A DNA stretch of 64,000 nt, from contig NC_051070.1 of NCBI RefSeq assembly GCF_004664715.2, positions 47,006,456 to 47,070,455 of the forward strand, written 5' to 3'. Both the position numbers and the translations under genes were made by a program. This stretch comes from Peromyscus leucopus. Taxonomy: Eukaryota; Chordata; Mammalia; Rodentia; Cricetidae. Shown one piece after another: positions 53,250 to 63,490 of the stretch (position 1 is the stretch's first letter; every line of letters starts with the position of its first letter). A model generated the notes under the pieces. It did not search any database, was not told the DNA's origin, and saw nothing but the letters and a program-made list of their open reading frames with translations.

Positions 53250-53289
<40 letters not shown>
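53250..53289. repeat. (GA)n microsatellite
   Basis: Twenty uninterrupted GA units. Confidence 0.98.
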
Positions 53290-53292
<3 letters not shown>

Positions 53293-53710
53293 AATCCCTG
53301 TTCCTAGAGCTCCCCTACCATCAACTGCACCCGGTGACTCTAGGCCCAAGATCACCTGTTCTACTCCCAGGAAATAACTCTTCTGATCGGGTAAGTGAAG
53401 AACGGTCCTCGTGTGACACAGAACAACAGAGGCCAGTAAGAGAGCCAGGTGCCACGGGGCCCATTTTTGAGGACTCTGCGTGGCTGTAGTCTCAATCTCA
53501 CCTCTGAAGCCTTTGCCTGAGACCCTGAGTGTGGTCCTTAGGACTGTCGTCTGTAGGGCTGGGCTGCTGTTCCGGTCTCTCTCTGGTGGTCAGAGATTCT
53601 CTCCTCTCCCGTCAACACAACCCGTTTGCCTAACAATTTATCATCTTCCAAAGTTTGTTCTGTTGTCTCCTTTCTCATTCCTATTTGGCAATATAAAAAT
53701 ACTGTCATTT

Positions 53711-53887
53711 TTGGGGTGCTGGAGAGATGGCTCAGTGTTTAAGAGCACTGACTGTTCTTCCAGAGGACCGGGATTCTTCTCCCAGAAACCACATGACAGT
53801 TCAGAGCTGTCTATGACCCCAGTTCCAGAGGACGCAACACCCATGGCAAAACATCAGTGCATATAAAATAAAAATTAAAAAAATTTT
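53711..53887 (+). repeat. B2-family SINE with 16-bp target duplication
   Basis: GGGTGCTGGAGAGATGGCTC head, CTGTTCTTCCAGAGGACCGG, ACATGACAGTTCAGAGCTGT and an A/T-rich tail. AAAAATACTGTCATTT (53695-53710) and AAAAATACTATCATTT (53888-53903) flank it with one mismatch. Confidence 0.95.
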
Positions 53888-53903
53888 AAAAATACTATCA
53901 TTT

Positions 53904-54159
53904 CATTGGTGTCTCAAAGGGAGAAAGGTTAAGGAAGAGATCTTTCTGAACAGTTGGCAACTTCTCCAAGAGCAGCACATGGCCAGGAGGTTTGAGTACA
54001 AAGAAATGTCTGGGCTTTTGATTGACAAAGGAAGCAGGAACACCCTCCCTGCCCCCAGGTACCCCAGTAAGAGAGCACACTGGGGGGAAACTCCATTGCA
54101 TTTGCCCCCAGCTAACAAGACTGGCTATCATTTGCAAATGGCTGCTCTCTAGGTCATGG
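53904..54159. other. No recognised feature
   Basis: The minus-strand frame 53898-54392 crosses this, a MIR trace and part of a B4, so it is not a gene. Confidence 0.45.
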
Positions 54160-54320
54160 TACAGATAATTCTCATCTGAGCCTCGGGGTGTTAGCGTCTT
54201 CAGTTTTCGAATGGAGAGAGGCCGCAGAAAGGCAAATGACTTATCCAAAATGATCACGATAATAAGTGACAAGCCCGGACCAAAGAGACAGCCCAGAGAG
54301 TCAACACACTTGCTGCGCAG
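54160..54320 (+). repeat. MIR trace
   Basis: CAGATAATTCTCATCTGAGC, TGGAGAGAGGCCGCAGAAAG and CAAATGACTTATCCAAAATG weakly follow the MIR 3' half. Confidence 0.4.
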
Positions 54321-54562
54321 GCCTGTCCACCCGATCGAGGGAGCGTGGGGGCAGAATGAGAGAGGCAGGACTGTGGTCTCAGCACTGGACACCGAGGCGG
54401 GAGGGGGAGACGAACTACCTGGCAGCTGGAAGACCAGCTAGCCCAGAGTACACAACAGAGCAATCACAGGAGATCTTACCTCAACGAGGTGGAAGGAAGT
54501 GCTTCCTGAACGCCGTGTACACTGTGGCACATGTTCACACACACACACACACACTAATTGTA
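54320..54562 (+). repeat. B4/RSINE1 SINE, 3' part
   Basis: GGTCTCAGCACTGGACACCG, AGGCGGGAGGGGGAGACGAA, GCTGGAAGACCAGCTAGCCC and a CA-run tail at 54538-54555. Confidence 0.7.
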
Positions 54563-54569
54563 AAGAAAC

Positions 54570-54745
54570 TTTATTTTTAAATTTTATTTGCATTGGTGTT
54601 TTGCTTACATGTATGTCTGTGTGAGGGTGTCAGATCTTGGAGTTATAGACAGTTGTGAGCTGACATGTGAGTGCTGGGACTTGAACCCAGGTCCTCTGGA
54701 AGAGCAGTCAGTGCTCTTAATTACTGAACCATCTCTCCAGGCCCA
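54570..54745 (-). repeat. B2-family SINE
   Basis: T-rich start, TTATAGACAGTTGTGAGCTG, GTGCTGGGACTTGAACCCAG, GTCCTCTGGAAGAGCAGTCA and CTGAACCATCTCTCCAGGCC: a complete inverted B2. Its tail faces the tail of the B4 immediately to the left. Confidence 0.96.
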
Positions 54746-55829
54746 AGAAACAATATTTTTTAATGACATCAAGATGTGAACTCCATTCTTCATGATACTG
54801 AACTCATGTTCCTGGGCATGTTTATAGTGTGGCATCATGAAATACGCATTTGATATTATGTTTAAACTCCATTCGCCATCTGCATTCTCCTACACTTCTC
54901 TGTCACGGCACTCCCTCAAATATGGGGGCAGGGGCGTGCTGAGCACTCCATTTTTCTTATTTTCCTCATAGGACTGTTTGCTTTCTTTTCTCTGCTGCTA
55001 TGCTTGCCTGTTCCGTTCCATTTAAGAGTCATATTCCTGGCAGGATGACCACAGTGTAGTTTTTAGTGTTATTTATAGACAATGTAACTCAATCCAAATA
55101 CTATCTCATGGTTGGTTCTGAGTAATTCAGCAGATTAGAAGGGCCTTGGCTTCATCTCTGAAATGCAATAGATTAATAACAAAGGATAAGAAATGATTTC
55201 TTTGTGTATTGTTTGCAACATAAAAAAAATGTTTTTTTTTTTTTTTATCTGTAATTCATTTGTGGTCTATGCTGGGATGCATCAGAAATGAAGCTTTCTT
55301 GGTACACTGATTTTTAATAATTTCTTCAGTTTTTCCTTGATTGTTTTATGTTTACAACCTGAGTCTCTTCTGGTTATGCTAACACCTCTTCCCAGAATTA
55401 ACATTCTCAGATATTAATATTCTGAGGTGAGTGTGGAAGGTACGTCTAACATAAGGTCAGTTAGCGCTGCATATCACTATTCATGGTAGAACTTTTCTGG
55501 GGAGACAGGAATGAATGTCCATTCACCCCAGCAGGATATCAACAACAGACCAAAGAAACAATTCCACAATCTAGCTGTGACCTAATGAGTCACTTACAGG
55601 GGTGAGGATTTGTAAGTAATGGGTGACTCCAGAGCAGCTGCAGCCTTGGAATCCTTGACTGCCCTGTAAAGAGCTCCACAGAGAGCCTTCTGTCCCTGCA
55701 ACTGTTCAGGGCTGGGAGAAAGGCCTTGGAAGGTTTGGTCACTTTCATGATCTTCCTGAGCCTTGTAAGTTTCCTTAGCTTCCCAAGCGGGAGCCCCTTC
55801 CTTCCTCCAGTAGGGAATGCTTTGATTCT

Positions 55830-55830
<1 letters not shown>
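54746..55830. other. Repeat-free AT-rich stretch
   Basis: About 1.1 kb with no recognised repeat apart from a T15 run at 55233. 55070-55470 has words such as AGATTAATAACAAAGGATAA and an imperfect palindrome around TATTAATA (55408-55427). No coding signal. Confidence 0.4.

Positions 55831-55862
<32 letters not shown>
55831..55862. repeat. (GT)n followed by G17
   Basis: AGTGTGTGTGTGTGTG followed by 17 consecutive G (55846-55862). Long poly-G is rare and strongly quadruplex-prone. Confidence 0.98.
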
Positions 55863-55864
<2 letters not shown>

Positions 55865-55937
55865 CGACCACAAACCACTGAATCCAGGCAGTGTTCCTAG
55901 GTATCTGCCTTGGTTTTTTGTTTTTGTTTTTGTTTTT

Positions 55938-56110
55938 CTGTTGCTGTGACAAAATACTTGGGCCAAATCAATTGAAGGGAGAATGCTTATTTGAGCTCAC
56001 AGTTCCAAGTTACAGTCTATTACTGAGGAAAAGTCACAGCCACAGGAGCCTGAGACATCTGGTCACATTGTACCTGTGGTCAGGAAACAGAGCACAATAG
56101 TGGATATGTA
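55938..56110 (-). mobile_element. ORR1-like LTR fragment
   Basis: TCTGTTGCTGTGACAAAATA, GAGCTCACAGTTCCAAGTTA, CACAGGAGCCTGAGACATCT and GGTCACATTGTACCTGTGGT match the inverted 3' part of an ORR1-type LTR. A (TTTTG)n patch precedes it. Confidence 0.6.
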
Positions 56111-56119
56111 GCCTGAACT

Positions 56120-56712
56120 GACCATCTCCTGTGACCAGATTGGTGTGGCCCAGCTGTTAGTACAGAGGTTTCATCCAGCCACTGATGGAAACAGATGCAG
56201 ACCCACGGCCAAACATTAGGCAGAGTTCAGGGAATCCTGTAGACAAGGAGTAGAAAGGATTGTAGGATCCAGAGGGACCCCACAAGAAAACCCACAGATT
56301 CAACTAACCTGGGCTCCTAGGGGCTCACAGAGACTGAACAGACAACCAGGGAGCCTGCCTGGGACTGACCGAGGCCCTCTGCATATCTGTGACAGTTGTG
56401 TAGCTTGGTCTTCTTGTGGGACCCCCAGCAGTGGGAACAGGGGCTGTCTCTGACTCTTTCCCTGACTTTTGGGAGCCTACTCCTCATATGGGGTTGCCTC
56501 GCCCAGCCTTAATCCATGGGGAGGTGCTTGATGCCACTTGATACGCCATGTTTTGTTGATATCCATGGGAGACCTGCCCTTTTCTGAATAGCAATGGAGG
56601 AGGAGTGGATTGGGGGAACAGAGGGAAGATGCGGGGAGGAACTGGGGAGAGAGTAGGGCGGGGAAACTGTGGCCAGGATGTAAAATTAATTAATTAATTT
56701 TTTAAAAGACAC
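56120..56712 (+). mobile_element. L1 3' end (Lx-like), about 590 bp
   Basis: GGAAACAGATGCAGACCCAC, GGCCAAACATTAGGCAGAGT, CAACTAACCTGGGCTCCTAG, GGGAGCCTACTCCTCATATG, GGGAGACCTGCCCTTTTCTG and the G-rich block before AGGATGTAAAATTAATTAAT are rodent L1 terminal landmarks in order. It begins at or just before the end of ORF2; no reading frame survives. Confidence 0.9.
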
Positions 56713-56801
56713 AATATATTAAAGAAGAATCAACTTCACAATAATAATAGTTCTTCATCTTTGAAACACAAAATAAAGAAACAGAGCAAAGGATGCTCAG
56801 C

Positions 56802-56802
<1 letters not shown>

Positions 56803-56847
<45 letters not shown>
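56803..56847. repeat. (CT)n microsatellite
   Basis: About 22 CT units; homopyrimidine. Confidence 0.98.
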
Positions 56848-56850
<3 letters not shown>

Positions 56851-57394
56851 TTCGTTCCTCAGTCCAGGGCCCAGCCCAGGACACGGTGCCTCCCACGTTC
56901 AGGATGGGTCTTCCCCACCTCAGTTAACTCAAGAACATCCCTCACTGGGGTGCTCTCCCTTGTGATCCGAGATTGGACCGTTGTATATCACGCTAAGTCC
57001 ACACTGACAAAAGCCGAGATGAGAAATGTGAAAACAAAAGATGAAAACGCAGGGAACAAGAAGAAAGGGGAAGGGGAGGAGGAAACAGGAGGAACAAGGA
57101 CAAGAGTAGCTCACCTCGTGGGAGGAGGGGCAGGCAGTGTGGTCCTGGTCCACGGGCGGAATTCCTAATAAAAACCAGGCAGAACACCTCGGGTCTCGGG
57201 GCAGGAGTCCACCTTTCATTTCAACCACAATATGGCTTCTTCTATTAAAAAAACAAACATCAGTTTGTGATCAGCCTGCTTGCCTGTTCTATTCAAATCC
57301 TGATAATTATGGCAACTTCTAGGTACATTCTGTCTTGGATTAGACTGATAGATATATCACACCAAGTACTTAATTGTTTACTTATTATTGTGCA
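56848..57394. other. No recognised feature
   Basis: The frame 56761-57168 starts upstream of the CT run and reads Leu/Ser from it; no domain afterwards. Confidence 0.4.
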
Positions 57395-57572
57395 GATGAT
57401 AGTGATGTAGTATGAGAGAGGCACATGCCACTACACACATGTAGAGGCCAGAGGACAACTTTCTGGAGTCAGTTCTCTCCTACTTATAAGTGAGTTCTGG
57501 GAATAGAACTCAGGCCACTTAGGCGTGCTCCGCAAGCACGTTTATCCTCTGAGCCGCCTCCCCAGCTCCCAG
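57395..57572 (-). repeat. B4/B3-type SINE fragment
   Basis: GTAGAGGCCAGAGGACAACT, GTTCTGGGAATAGAACTCAG, GCGTGCTCCGCAAGCACGTT and CTGAGCCGCCTCCCCAGCTC are the inverted middle and head. Confidence 0.8.
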
Positions 57573-57939
57573 CAAATGTTTTGACAATCACAGCATCAAC
57601 AGATCTGCACCTCTCAGTCCTTCGGGTTCCCCAGGCTCCTCTGCTCCTTGCACATCCTCCCCTTCTTAGGCTCAAATTAAAGTCACCTACTTGTCTTTGG
57701 ATGCATTTGCGTATGTGACACCGGCTTGCACCGTGTGCCTTACATGCTGTGTTTTGTTATGTGTGCATGTGCTTCCTGTTGCAGAAAATCAAGACATCAC
57801 CAAAGGCCAGAGCTCTCTGCAAACAGGCATCTCTGCGGCTTCGCCCAACCTCGTCTTCCCCAGGAACCAGAGGTATATTAGTGGCTTTTGCTGAACACAT
57901 CAGGGTCCAATCTAAGAACCTTAGATGACATCACTCATT
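57573..57939. other. No recognised feature
   Basis: Nothing recognised. Confidence 0.35.
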
Positions 57940-58060
57940 CACTCCTAACACACAATAGATGAATAAGATGTGGAAACTGAGGCACACAACCGTTAGCTTA
58001 TCCAAACAGCACCCATGGAGAACTCAGGACTCCAACGCCACTTGGCTTGTGTGTATAATC
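57940..58060 (+). repeat. MIR 3' fragment
   Basis: AGATGTGGAAACTGAGGCAC, TTAGCTTATCCAAACAGCAC and AGAACTCAGGACTCCAACGC fit the MIR 3' half. Confidence 0.6.
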
Positions 58061-58179
58061 TCTCCCTGGAGACAGTTGCTACCCTCGACTGTGCACACCT
58101 CCTGAGATCATTAAATTGGGAAAGACGATATTGAGGCCTCTAGACTCTGAGCTCTAGTCCTGCATTGCTATTAACTCAC

Positions 58180-58660
58180 TTCTCTGCATGAGGGAGAACA
58201 TCACGCAACTGTTTTAGGCTAGGCCTCTGGCCCCTGTATATAAAGTATGAACAGCCATGTGTGTCCATTTATTACCCAGAGACACTTCTTTCATTTATTT
58301 CTTGCAGCTCTTCCGAGCAGGATTACAGAACATGCCTTCAAGTCCAAGCAATAGCTGACACTCTGAAGGCTCATGGCATGCTAGGCTTTTTCTCTTCCGA
58401 CATCTTTGGGCATTGCAGGAATGCAACACACCAGGCATTAACTATTTCCTTAGAGAGTCTAAAAGTTTGCAATATAAAAGCATGTGGAATTGCTTTTGAA
58501 TGTCAAGTGTTTAAAGTCCCCTAACATAATGACTTATTAATAAAGCTCCCCATGGCTCATAAATCAATGCTACTAACAAATCCTACTTAGTCAGAGAATA
58601 TAATCTGATTAACTGGAATAAAACATGCATCTAAGATCTCCAGCAATTCGCTGAGCTTGC
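58180..58660. promoter_or_regulatory. Candidate conserved non-coding segment
   Basis: 480 repeat-free, AT-rich bases with dense homeodomain-type words (CTTATTAATAAAG, AAATCAATGC, ATAATCTGATTAACTGG) and a TATATAAAG at 58237. The resemblance to deeply conserved enhancers is only of style. The frame 58261-58524 (87 codons) has no domain. Confidence 0.2.
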
Positions 58661-59179
58661 ACTACACGGTGTGTGAAAGACACAACCCATGCCCACACCT
58701 TCCCCGGGGCCCTGCTGGCTCAATTCACCCACAACTGTCAGCGACCCCAGCAGGGCCCTGTTTGTTCTTTGCCTTCTGTATCCTGTATTCACAAAGCCAC
58801 TGAGACTCCTTGACCCCCTGAGGCCGTGCTGGCAGGAGAGGACAGTGAAGCCGAACCAGCGGCATAGTGAATGGAGGGTAAGGAACTGGGGTCACCACCC
58901 CTTGGGCCACCGTAGGTGGGGGATCTGATTTCAGGAGCAAGAGAGGACCTTCCAAGTTCAAGCAGATCAGGGCTCCTCATCATGTCTTCCCAGACCCAGT
59001 GTCTGCTGATCACCTTTCCAGAACTTTCTTAGAGAAGGCTTTACTCAACAAGCTGACCCCATCCCTAGATTCTGAGACGGGAAGAGCCAAGCTGAAAATC
59101 TCCGTTCACGTATTAAAACTCCCTAATGTGGTTTGGCGCGTGCGACCCTGCGATTGATCTGCAGCACACACAGGCAGAG

Positions 59180-59180
<1 letters not shown>
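58661..59180. other. No recognised feature
   Basis: Nothing recognised. Confidence 0.35.

Positions 59181-59232
<52 letters not shown>
59181..59232. repeat. (CA)n microsatellite with CG start
   Basis: ACGCGCGCAC followed by about 20 CA units. Confidence 0.98.
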
Positions 59233-59234
<2 letters not shown>

Positions 59235-59942
59235 CAAGATTCTCTTGCTCTCTTTCTACCTTTCATCGGCCTGGACCACTGCATGCATATCTCTGCTCCC
59301 CTTTACTTCTCCTCTGTCTTCTCCCCAGAACAGGGCTGGGTGGGGTCAGTGAGGAGGAGGCGGAGTGTCCCACTGCTCCCAGGGCCTGTCTCCTCTGATT
59401 CTTCTTCAAAATTCAGGCCAGAACCCACCTCTGGGGCTCGTTCTCTGGCAGAGTGGCCTATGGCACATTCGTTCCTTAGCCTGACAGATTTTTTTTGGCC
59501 AGTGAGCCAGCTGCTGAACATGAGGCTACCGGGTTCTGTGTGACAGGGCTGAGGAGGTAAGTGTAGAAAACAAGAATGCATCCAGTCTGGCAAGGAAGGA
59601 TGCAGTCCAGTGGGTCAGCCCGGCAGGTGCTAAATTAGATACATGCCAAAGACGTGGTGTCAGAAAAGTCCTGTGGTGAGGACTCAGCATAAGAGACACC
59701 AGGGGATGGACATGGTATAAATGCCCACGGCAGCAAAGCATGGAGGGGTGGGAGGTGGGGAGGGGGAGGGACACACGACACTTGGTCATCGGCTGCTCTG
59801 ACATCGATGAGCTACAGTGTTCGGTTTGAAATGTTTTATTTGGACTTTTTAAAAACTCTCATACTAAATGGCTCTTCGTTTACTCTTGCTTCCGATTTTA
59901 AAGTGAGGCATGTCTCCAAAGCAAACAAACAAACAAACAAAA
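59233..59942. other. No recognised feature
   Basis: Unrecognised; an (AAAC)n patch at 59921-59942 borders the next SINE. Confidence 0.4.
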
Positions 59943-60025
59943 CAAGGCCTGAGGTACAGCTCAGTGACAGAGTTTGGCTAATATATGTGAGTTCCTAGGT
60001 TCCATCTTCAGCAGGGGTGAGGGGT
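59943..60025 (+). repeat. ID-family SINE
   Basis: AGGCCTGAGGTACAGCTCAG, TGACAGAGTTTGGCTAATAT and CTAGGTTCCATCTTCAGCAG keep the ID order; diverged. Confidence 0.7.
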
Positions 60026-60400
60026 GTCTCCCAGAGTCATGGCCAATCCCTCCTGGGCACCACTAGACTATAAACAGCCCCTGGGAGGTAACAGTCGCAT
60101 TCCTAAACACTGCCACCATGTGGCCGTAGGAAGATTTAACAAGACGAGGCCCTGAAGAGAGACCCATCCCAGCACAAGTCACAGCCACCTTCCATTGCTA
60201 CATCCCATGCAGACAACTCCAGCAACCATGACCAACAAGTTCCAGTGTTTTGAGAACAAAGCCCACAAGCAAAACTACCAGAGGGAGCCAGCCCATCTAC
60301 GAACGGCAGGATTCAGCACATCTGTAGATGTGACATTTCTTGGGAGGGCCGCTTTGGGGGAGATCAAAAAACCAGTTACTTCTCCAAGTTCTGGTCTCAA
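60026..60400. other. Unrecognised sequence upstream of a poly-A run
   Basis: Ends in an A-rich run (60401-60431, two C interruptions). It could be a retroposed unit, but I recognise no parent gene and found no target duplication. The frame 60195-60449 runs into the A tract as poly-Lys. Confidence 0.3.
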
Positions 60401-60431
60401 AAAAAAAAAAAACAAAAAAAAAAAAAAAAAA
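60401..60431. repeat. Poly-A tract
   Basis: A13 C A19-like run with single C interruption(s). Confidence 0.97.
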
Positions 60432-61567
60432 ACCTGGGAGAGCTCCTGAGAAGTGGTTCCTCCCTTCCGGGTCAGATTTGTAGCACTGTGTGTGGACAAA
60501 AGTGCTGGGAACAGCATTGGTTTCCGGAAGTTTCCATTGGGCGGATGCCTTCCAGAATCAGTACAAACACAGACTTCTAGCTAGTGATGCTTGCATCAGC
60601 TTGCTCTTGATGGAGCAAGAAACTGTCATCGGGTAGATCCCTACAATTGAGCCTGGGCAACTGAGCATGAAGAGAATGGACTCCACGCTCTCCTGGAATG
60701 CTGGACCCACTCCTGCAACTGGATAGGTTAGGTACTCACCCGGGCCATTGTGCTGCCCATCAGTGCTTTCATGGTCTGGTGTACGTAGCTCATCCATCCA
60801 GGCTCTCTTACGTCTGTGAGAGAGTCAGGTTTCTTCGCCGCGTGACATTTGTCCTGCTTACATAAATGGACAAAGAATTGATCAGACCTGTATTTGCTTG
60901 GTCAACTCTGCAGCTTGGTGAGCACAAGACTCGGGTTGCAGGCTTGCTGGATTAACTGTCGAGGAACGAGACTCTGCGCCAGCATCTCCACTGGTGATGA
61001 TAATAACCACAGTGTTATGTTCCGTTGCATCATGCTCTTTACATTGCCCACATACTGTGCGGCACAGGATCAGATGATTCGGTTGGGAACTGGAGGTTCA
61101 ATTTAAGTTAAGTAGACTGGAGAGAATGGGCAGATACTTTTCTTTAAAATATGAGGTTTTCTTTTTTTCTAGCCTTGAGTCAAATTAAGCAGGGAGGATA
61201 AAAAGAAAACTGATTGTAGTCTGTGATCTAACAGAATCCAGTTAAGAGTCAGGCCCGGGACTGGAAGTCCAGCATTTATTTGATTAAATACACATTTGTT
61301 AAGTGCCTCTAGGACTCCACATGAAAATTATGGGTGCTTGTAACCTACACAAGTATCTTCATGCACAGCAATTTTATGTGTTGTAGATCCTACATCAGTT
61401 ATTTGCTACAGCTACAAGAAAAAAAAAATCAGTACAAGCCCGGTAATCAAGAGGGCATTGTGGGAAGAAAGAGATTTGAAATGATCCTCCCAGGACTCAA
61501 AATACTTTGACAAATGATAACGAGAATGTGGAGGGAAATCATAAAGAAGTTGTGGCTTGGACATACT
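60432..61567. other. No recognised feature
   Basis: About 1.1 kb, unrecognised. Confidence 0.4.
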
Positions 61568-62065
61568 TATCTTAGTTAGGGTTACTATTGCTGAGATGAA
61601 ACACTATGACTAAAAGCAACTTTGGAGGGGAAAGGGTTCATTTGGCTGGCTTACATAACTCGAGTCACTAGTCCATTGAGGGACGCCATGACAGGAACTT
61701 AGACTGGGCAGGAACCTGGAGGCAGGAGCTGATGCAGAGGCCATGGAGGGGTGCTGCTTATTGGTTTGTTCCCGTGGCTCCCCAGGGCTTGCTCGGCCTG
61801 CTTTCTTATAGAACCCAGGACCACCAGCCCAGGGATGGCCCACCCACAGTGGACTGAACCCTCCCCCACCAATAACTAAGAAAATGCCCTACAGGCTTGC
61901 CTACCGCCTGATCTTATGGAGGCATATTCTTATATTTTTGGTTGTGAGCCTAGCCTTTAACGGCTGAGCCATCTCTCCAGCCCATGGAGGCACATTCTTA
62001 ATTGCAGTTCCCTCCTCACAGACGACTTTAGCTTTGTCAAGTTGACATAAACACTAGCCAGCACA
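61568..62065 (-). mobile_element. ORR1 ERVL-MaLR LTR carrying a nested mini-SINE
   Basis: TCTTAGTTAGGGTTACTATT, GAAACACTATGACTAAAAGC, CAGGAACCTGGAGGCAGGAG, CTGCTTTCTTATAGAACCCA, GCCCTACAGGCTTGCCTACC and GTTGACATAAACACTAGCCA are inverted ORR1 landmarks, ending GCACA. The LTR is interrupted at 61933-61983. Confidence 0.93.
61933..61983 (-). repeat. 51-bp chimeric B2-head mini-retroposon
   Basis: Read on the minus strand it is GGGCTGGAGAGATGGCTCAG (a perfect B2 start) joined to CCGTTAAAGGCTAGGCTCAC and a short A-rich end. It is flanked by 17-bp repeats ATGGAGGCATATTCTTA (61916-61932) and ATGGAGGCACATTCTTA (61984-62000) with one mismatch, so it inserted as a unit. Confidence 0.9.
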
Positions 62066-63361
62066 GTACCTTTCCCAAAGCAAGAAAGGATATTTGGAAA
62101 AACACATGCAGTTCAGACTAGCTGGGATAAGGAAATCCCAGAAGTAAAGTTGAACGATTTGGGGTGGTGTTATAAAAACCCGTGGAAGCCAGTATCTCAG
62201 CCAGAATTTGGTCAGAATCTATAGGCCTGAAACAGGCGGAATCCAGAGAGAATGTAATAACACATTGAATATGAGATGGTTGAAAAGCCAATGAGGAGAT
62301 GGTGAGGCCACTTGGAGACTGAAACCATCAGGAAACTGCGACTATGCACGGAGCAAGACTCTGTGCTGGGAGTCCCCAGGGAGTTAGGTCCCTCAGAGAC
62401 ATTGTCCAGTGAGAGTGGAGCCCCTGGAGAGGTCTGTGTGACCAGAGCTGGAGCAGCAAGGGACAGTACAGACCCAAGCCACACTGTGCTGGGCGTCTGC
62501 CTTCTCCCTCCAGTCTCTGGCCAGGACACTGACCGGCACAGCAGGAGCTAACCGGCAAGGGAGCCTTGGAAATGTGACTTGTAAGGGTTCAGGGTGCGGG
62601 GGAGGCATGAGGGCCAGGCTTCACTTAGCATCCCAGGAGTTTGGTGGGAGGATGGCAGGAAGACTCCCTTATGGGCTACATGTATCATGTAAAGGCTAGG
62701 TGATATCCTCAAAGACATCCATATCCTGTCCCTGAAAGGGGACACAGGGTTACCTTCTGTGACCAAAGGACTTGGTAGATATTATGGTTTTGAGATCAGG
62801 AGCTCAGGCTGCGCTATCCAGATGGGCCCAATGTGGTAACAGCACTCTTTTTACAAGAGGGGCCAGTGAGTGATCGGAGACAGAAAGGGGGTGGTGTGGT
62901 TACCAAAGCAGAGGTTGGAATGGTGTGCTTTAAAGATGGGAAGGGGCCATGAGCCGGGATCACAGGCAGCTCCTCGAAACCGGAGAAGGAATGCATACTT
63001 CTCCAGAACTTGAGAAGGAGCCGGTCTTGCAGCAGCTTGACTTGGGCCCGTTACAAACAGCTTCTGGGTCCCAGGACTGTAAGAGGGTAGAAGTGTGCTG
63101 TGTTGTGCCCTCATGGCTGGGGTGGTTTGTTAGGCAGGAAACGAGTACAGTGTATCGGACTACACAGGCTGATGGATAAATTATTCTGGCGTCATTGGCT
63201 TTCTTTCCAGGACACACAAAAGCTAGGTTGTCCCACAGCCTCCCAGAGACGCTGGGCTGCCAGGGATTTGCGGGCAGGGTGCTCTGTGTCACTCACTCCT
63301 TACGATATGAACCCACACAGCTGCTTGTGAGAGTGTCTGGTCCTCACGTCCAAGGCCATCA
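62066..63361. other. No recognised feature
   Basis: About 1.3 kb, unrecognised; short open frames on both strands overlap each other without a domain. Confidence 0.4.
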
Positions 63362-63490
63362 GGAAATCTTTCCTTCTTTCCCTCCTCCTCTTCCCCCTCC
63401 TCTCTCCTCTTCTCCCCCTCCTCTCCCCTCTCCCTTCCTTTTTTCCTCCTCTCTCCCATTTCTAGCCTCCTTTTCTCTTCCCCTCCCATC
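63362..63490. repeat. Pyrimidine-rich (TCC/CTT)n tract
   Basis: About 125 bases of almost only C and T (CCTCCTCCTCTTCCCCCTCC and similar). Minus-strand frames here are Glu/Arg/Gly-rich artefacts. Confidence 0.95.

Noticed and set aside
53898..54392. 164-codon minus-strand open frame
   Set aside because: Crosses a MIR trace, part of a B4 SINE and unique DNA; no domain and no splice logic.
60026..60431. Possible processed pseudogene ending in poly-A
   Set aside because: The A-run is compatible with retroposition, but no parent gene and no flanking duplication could be identified.
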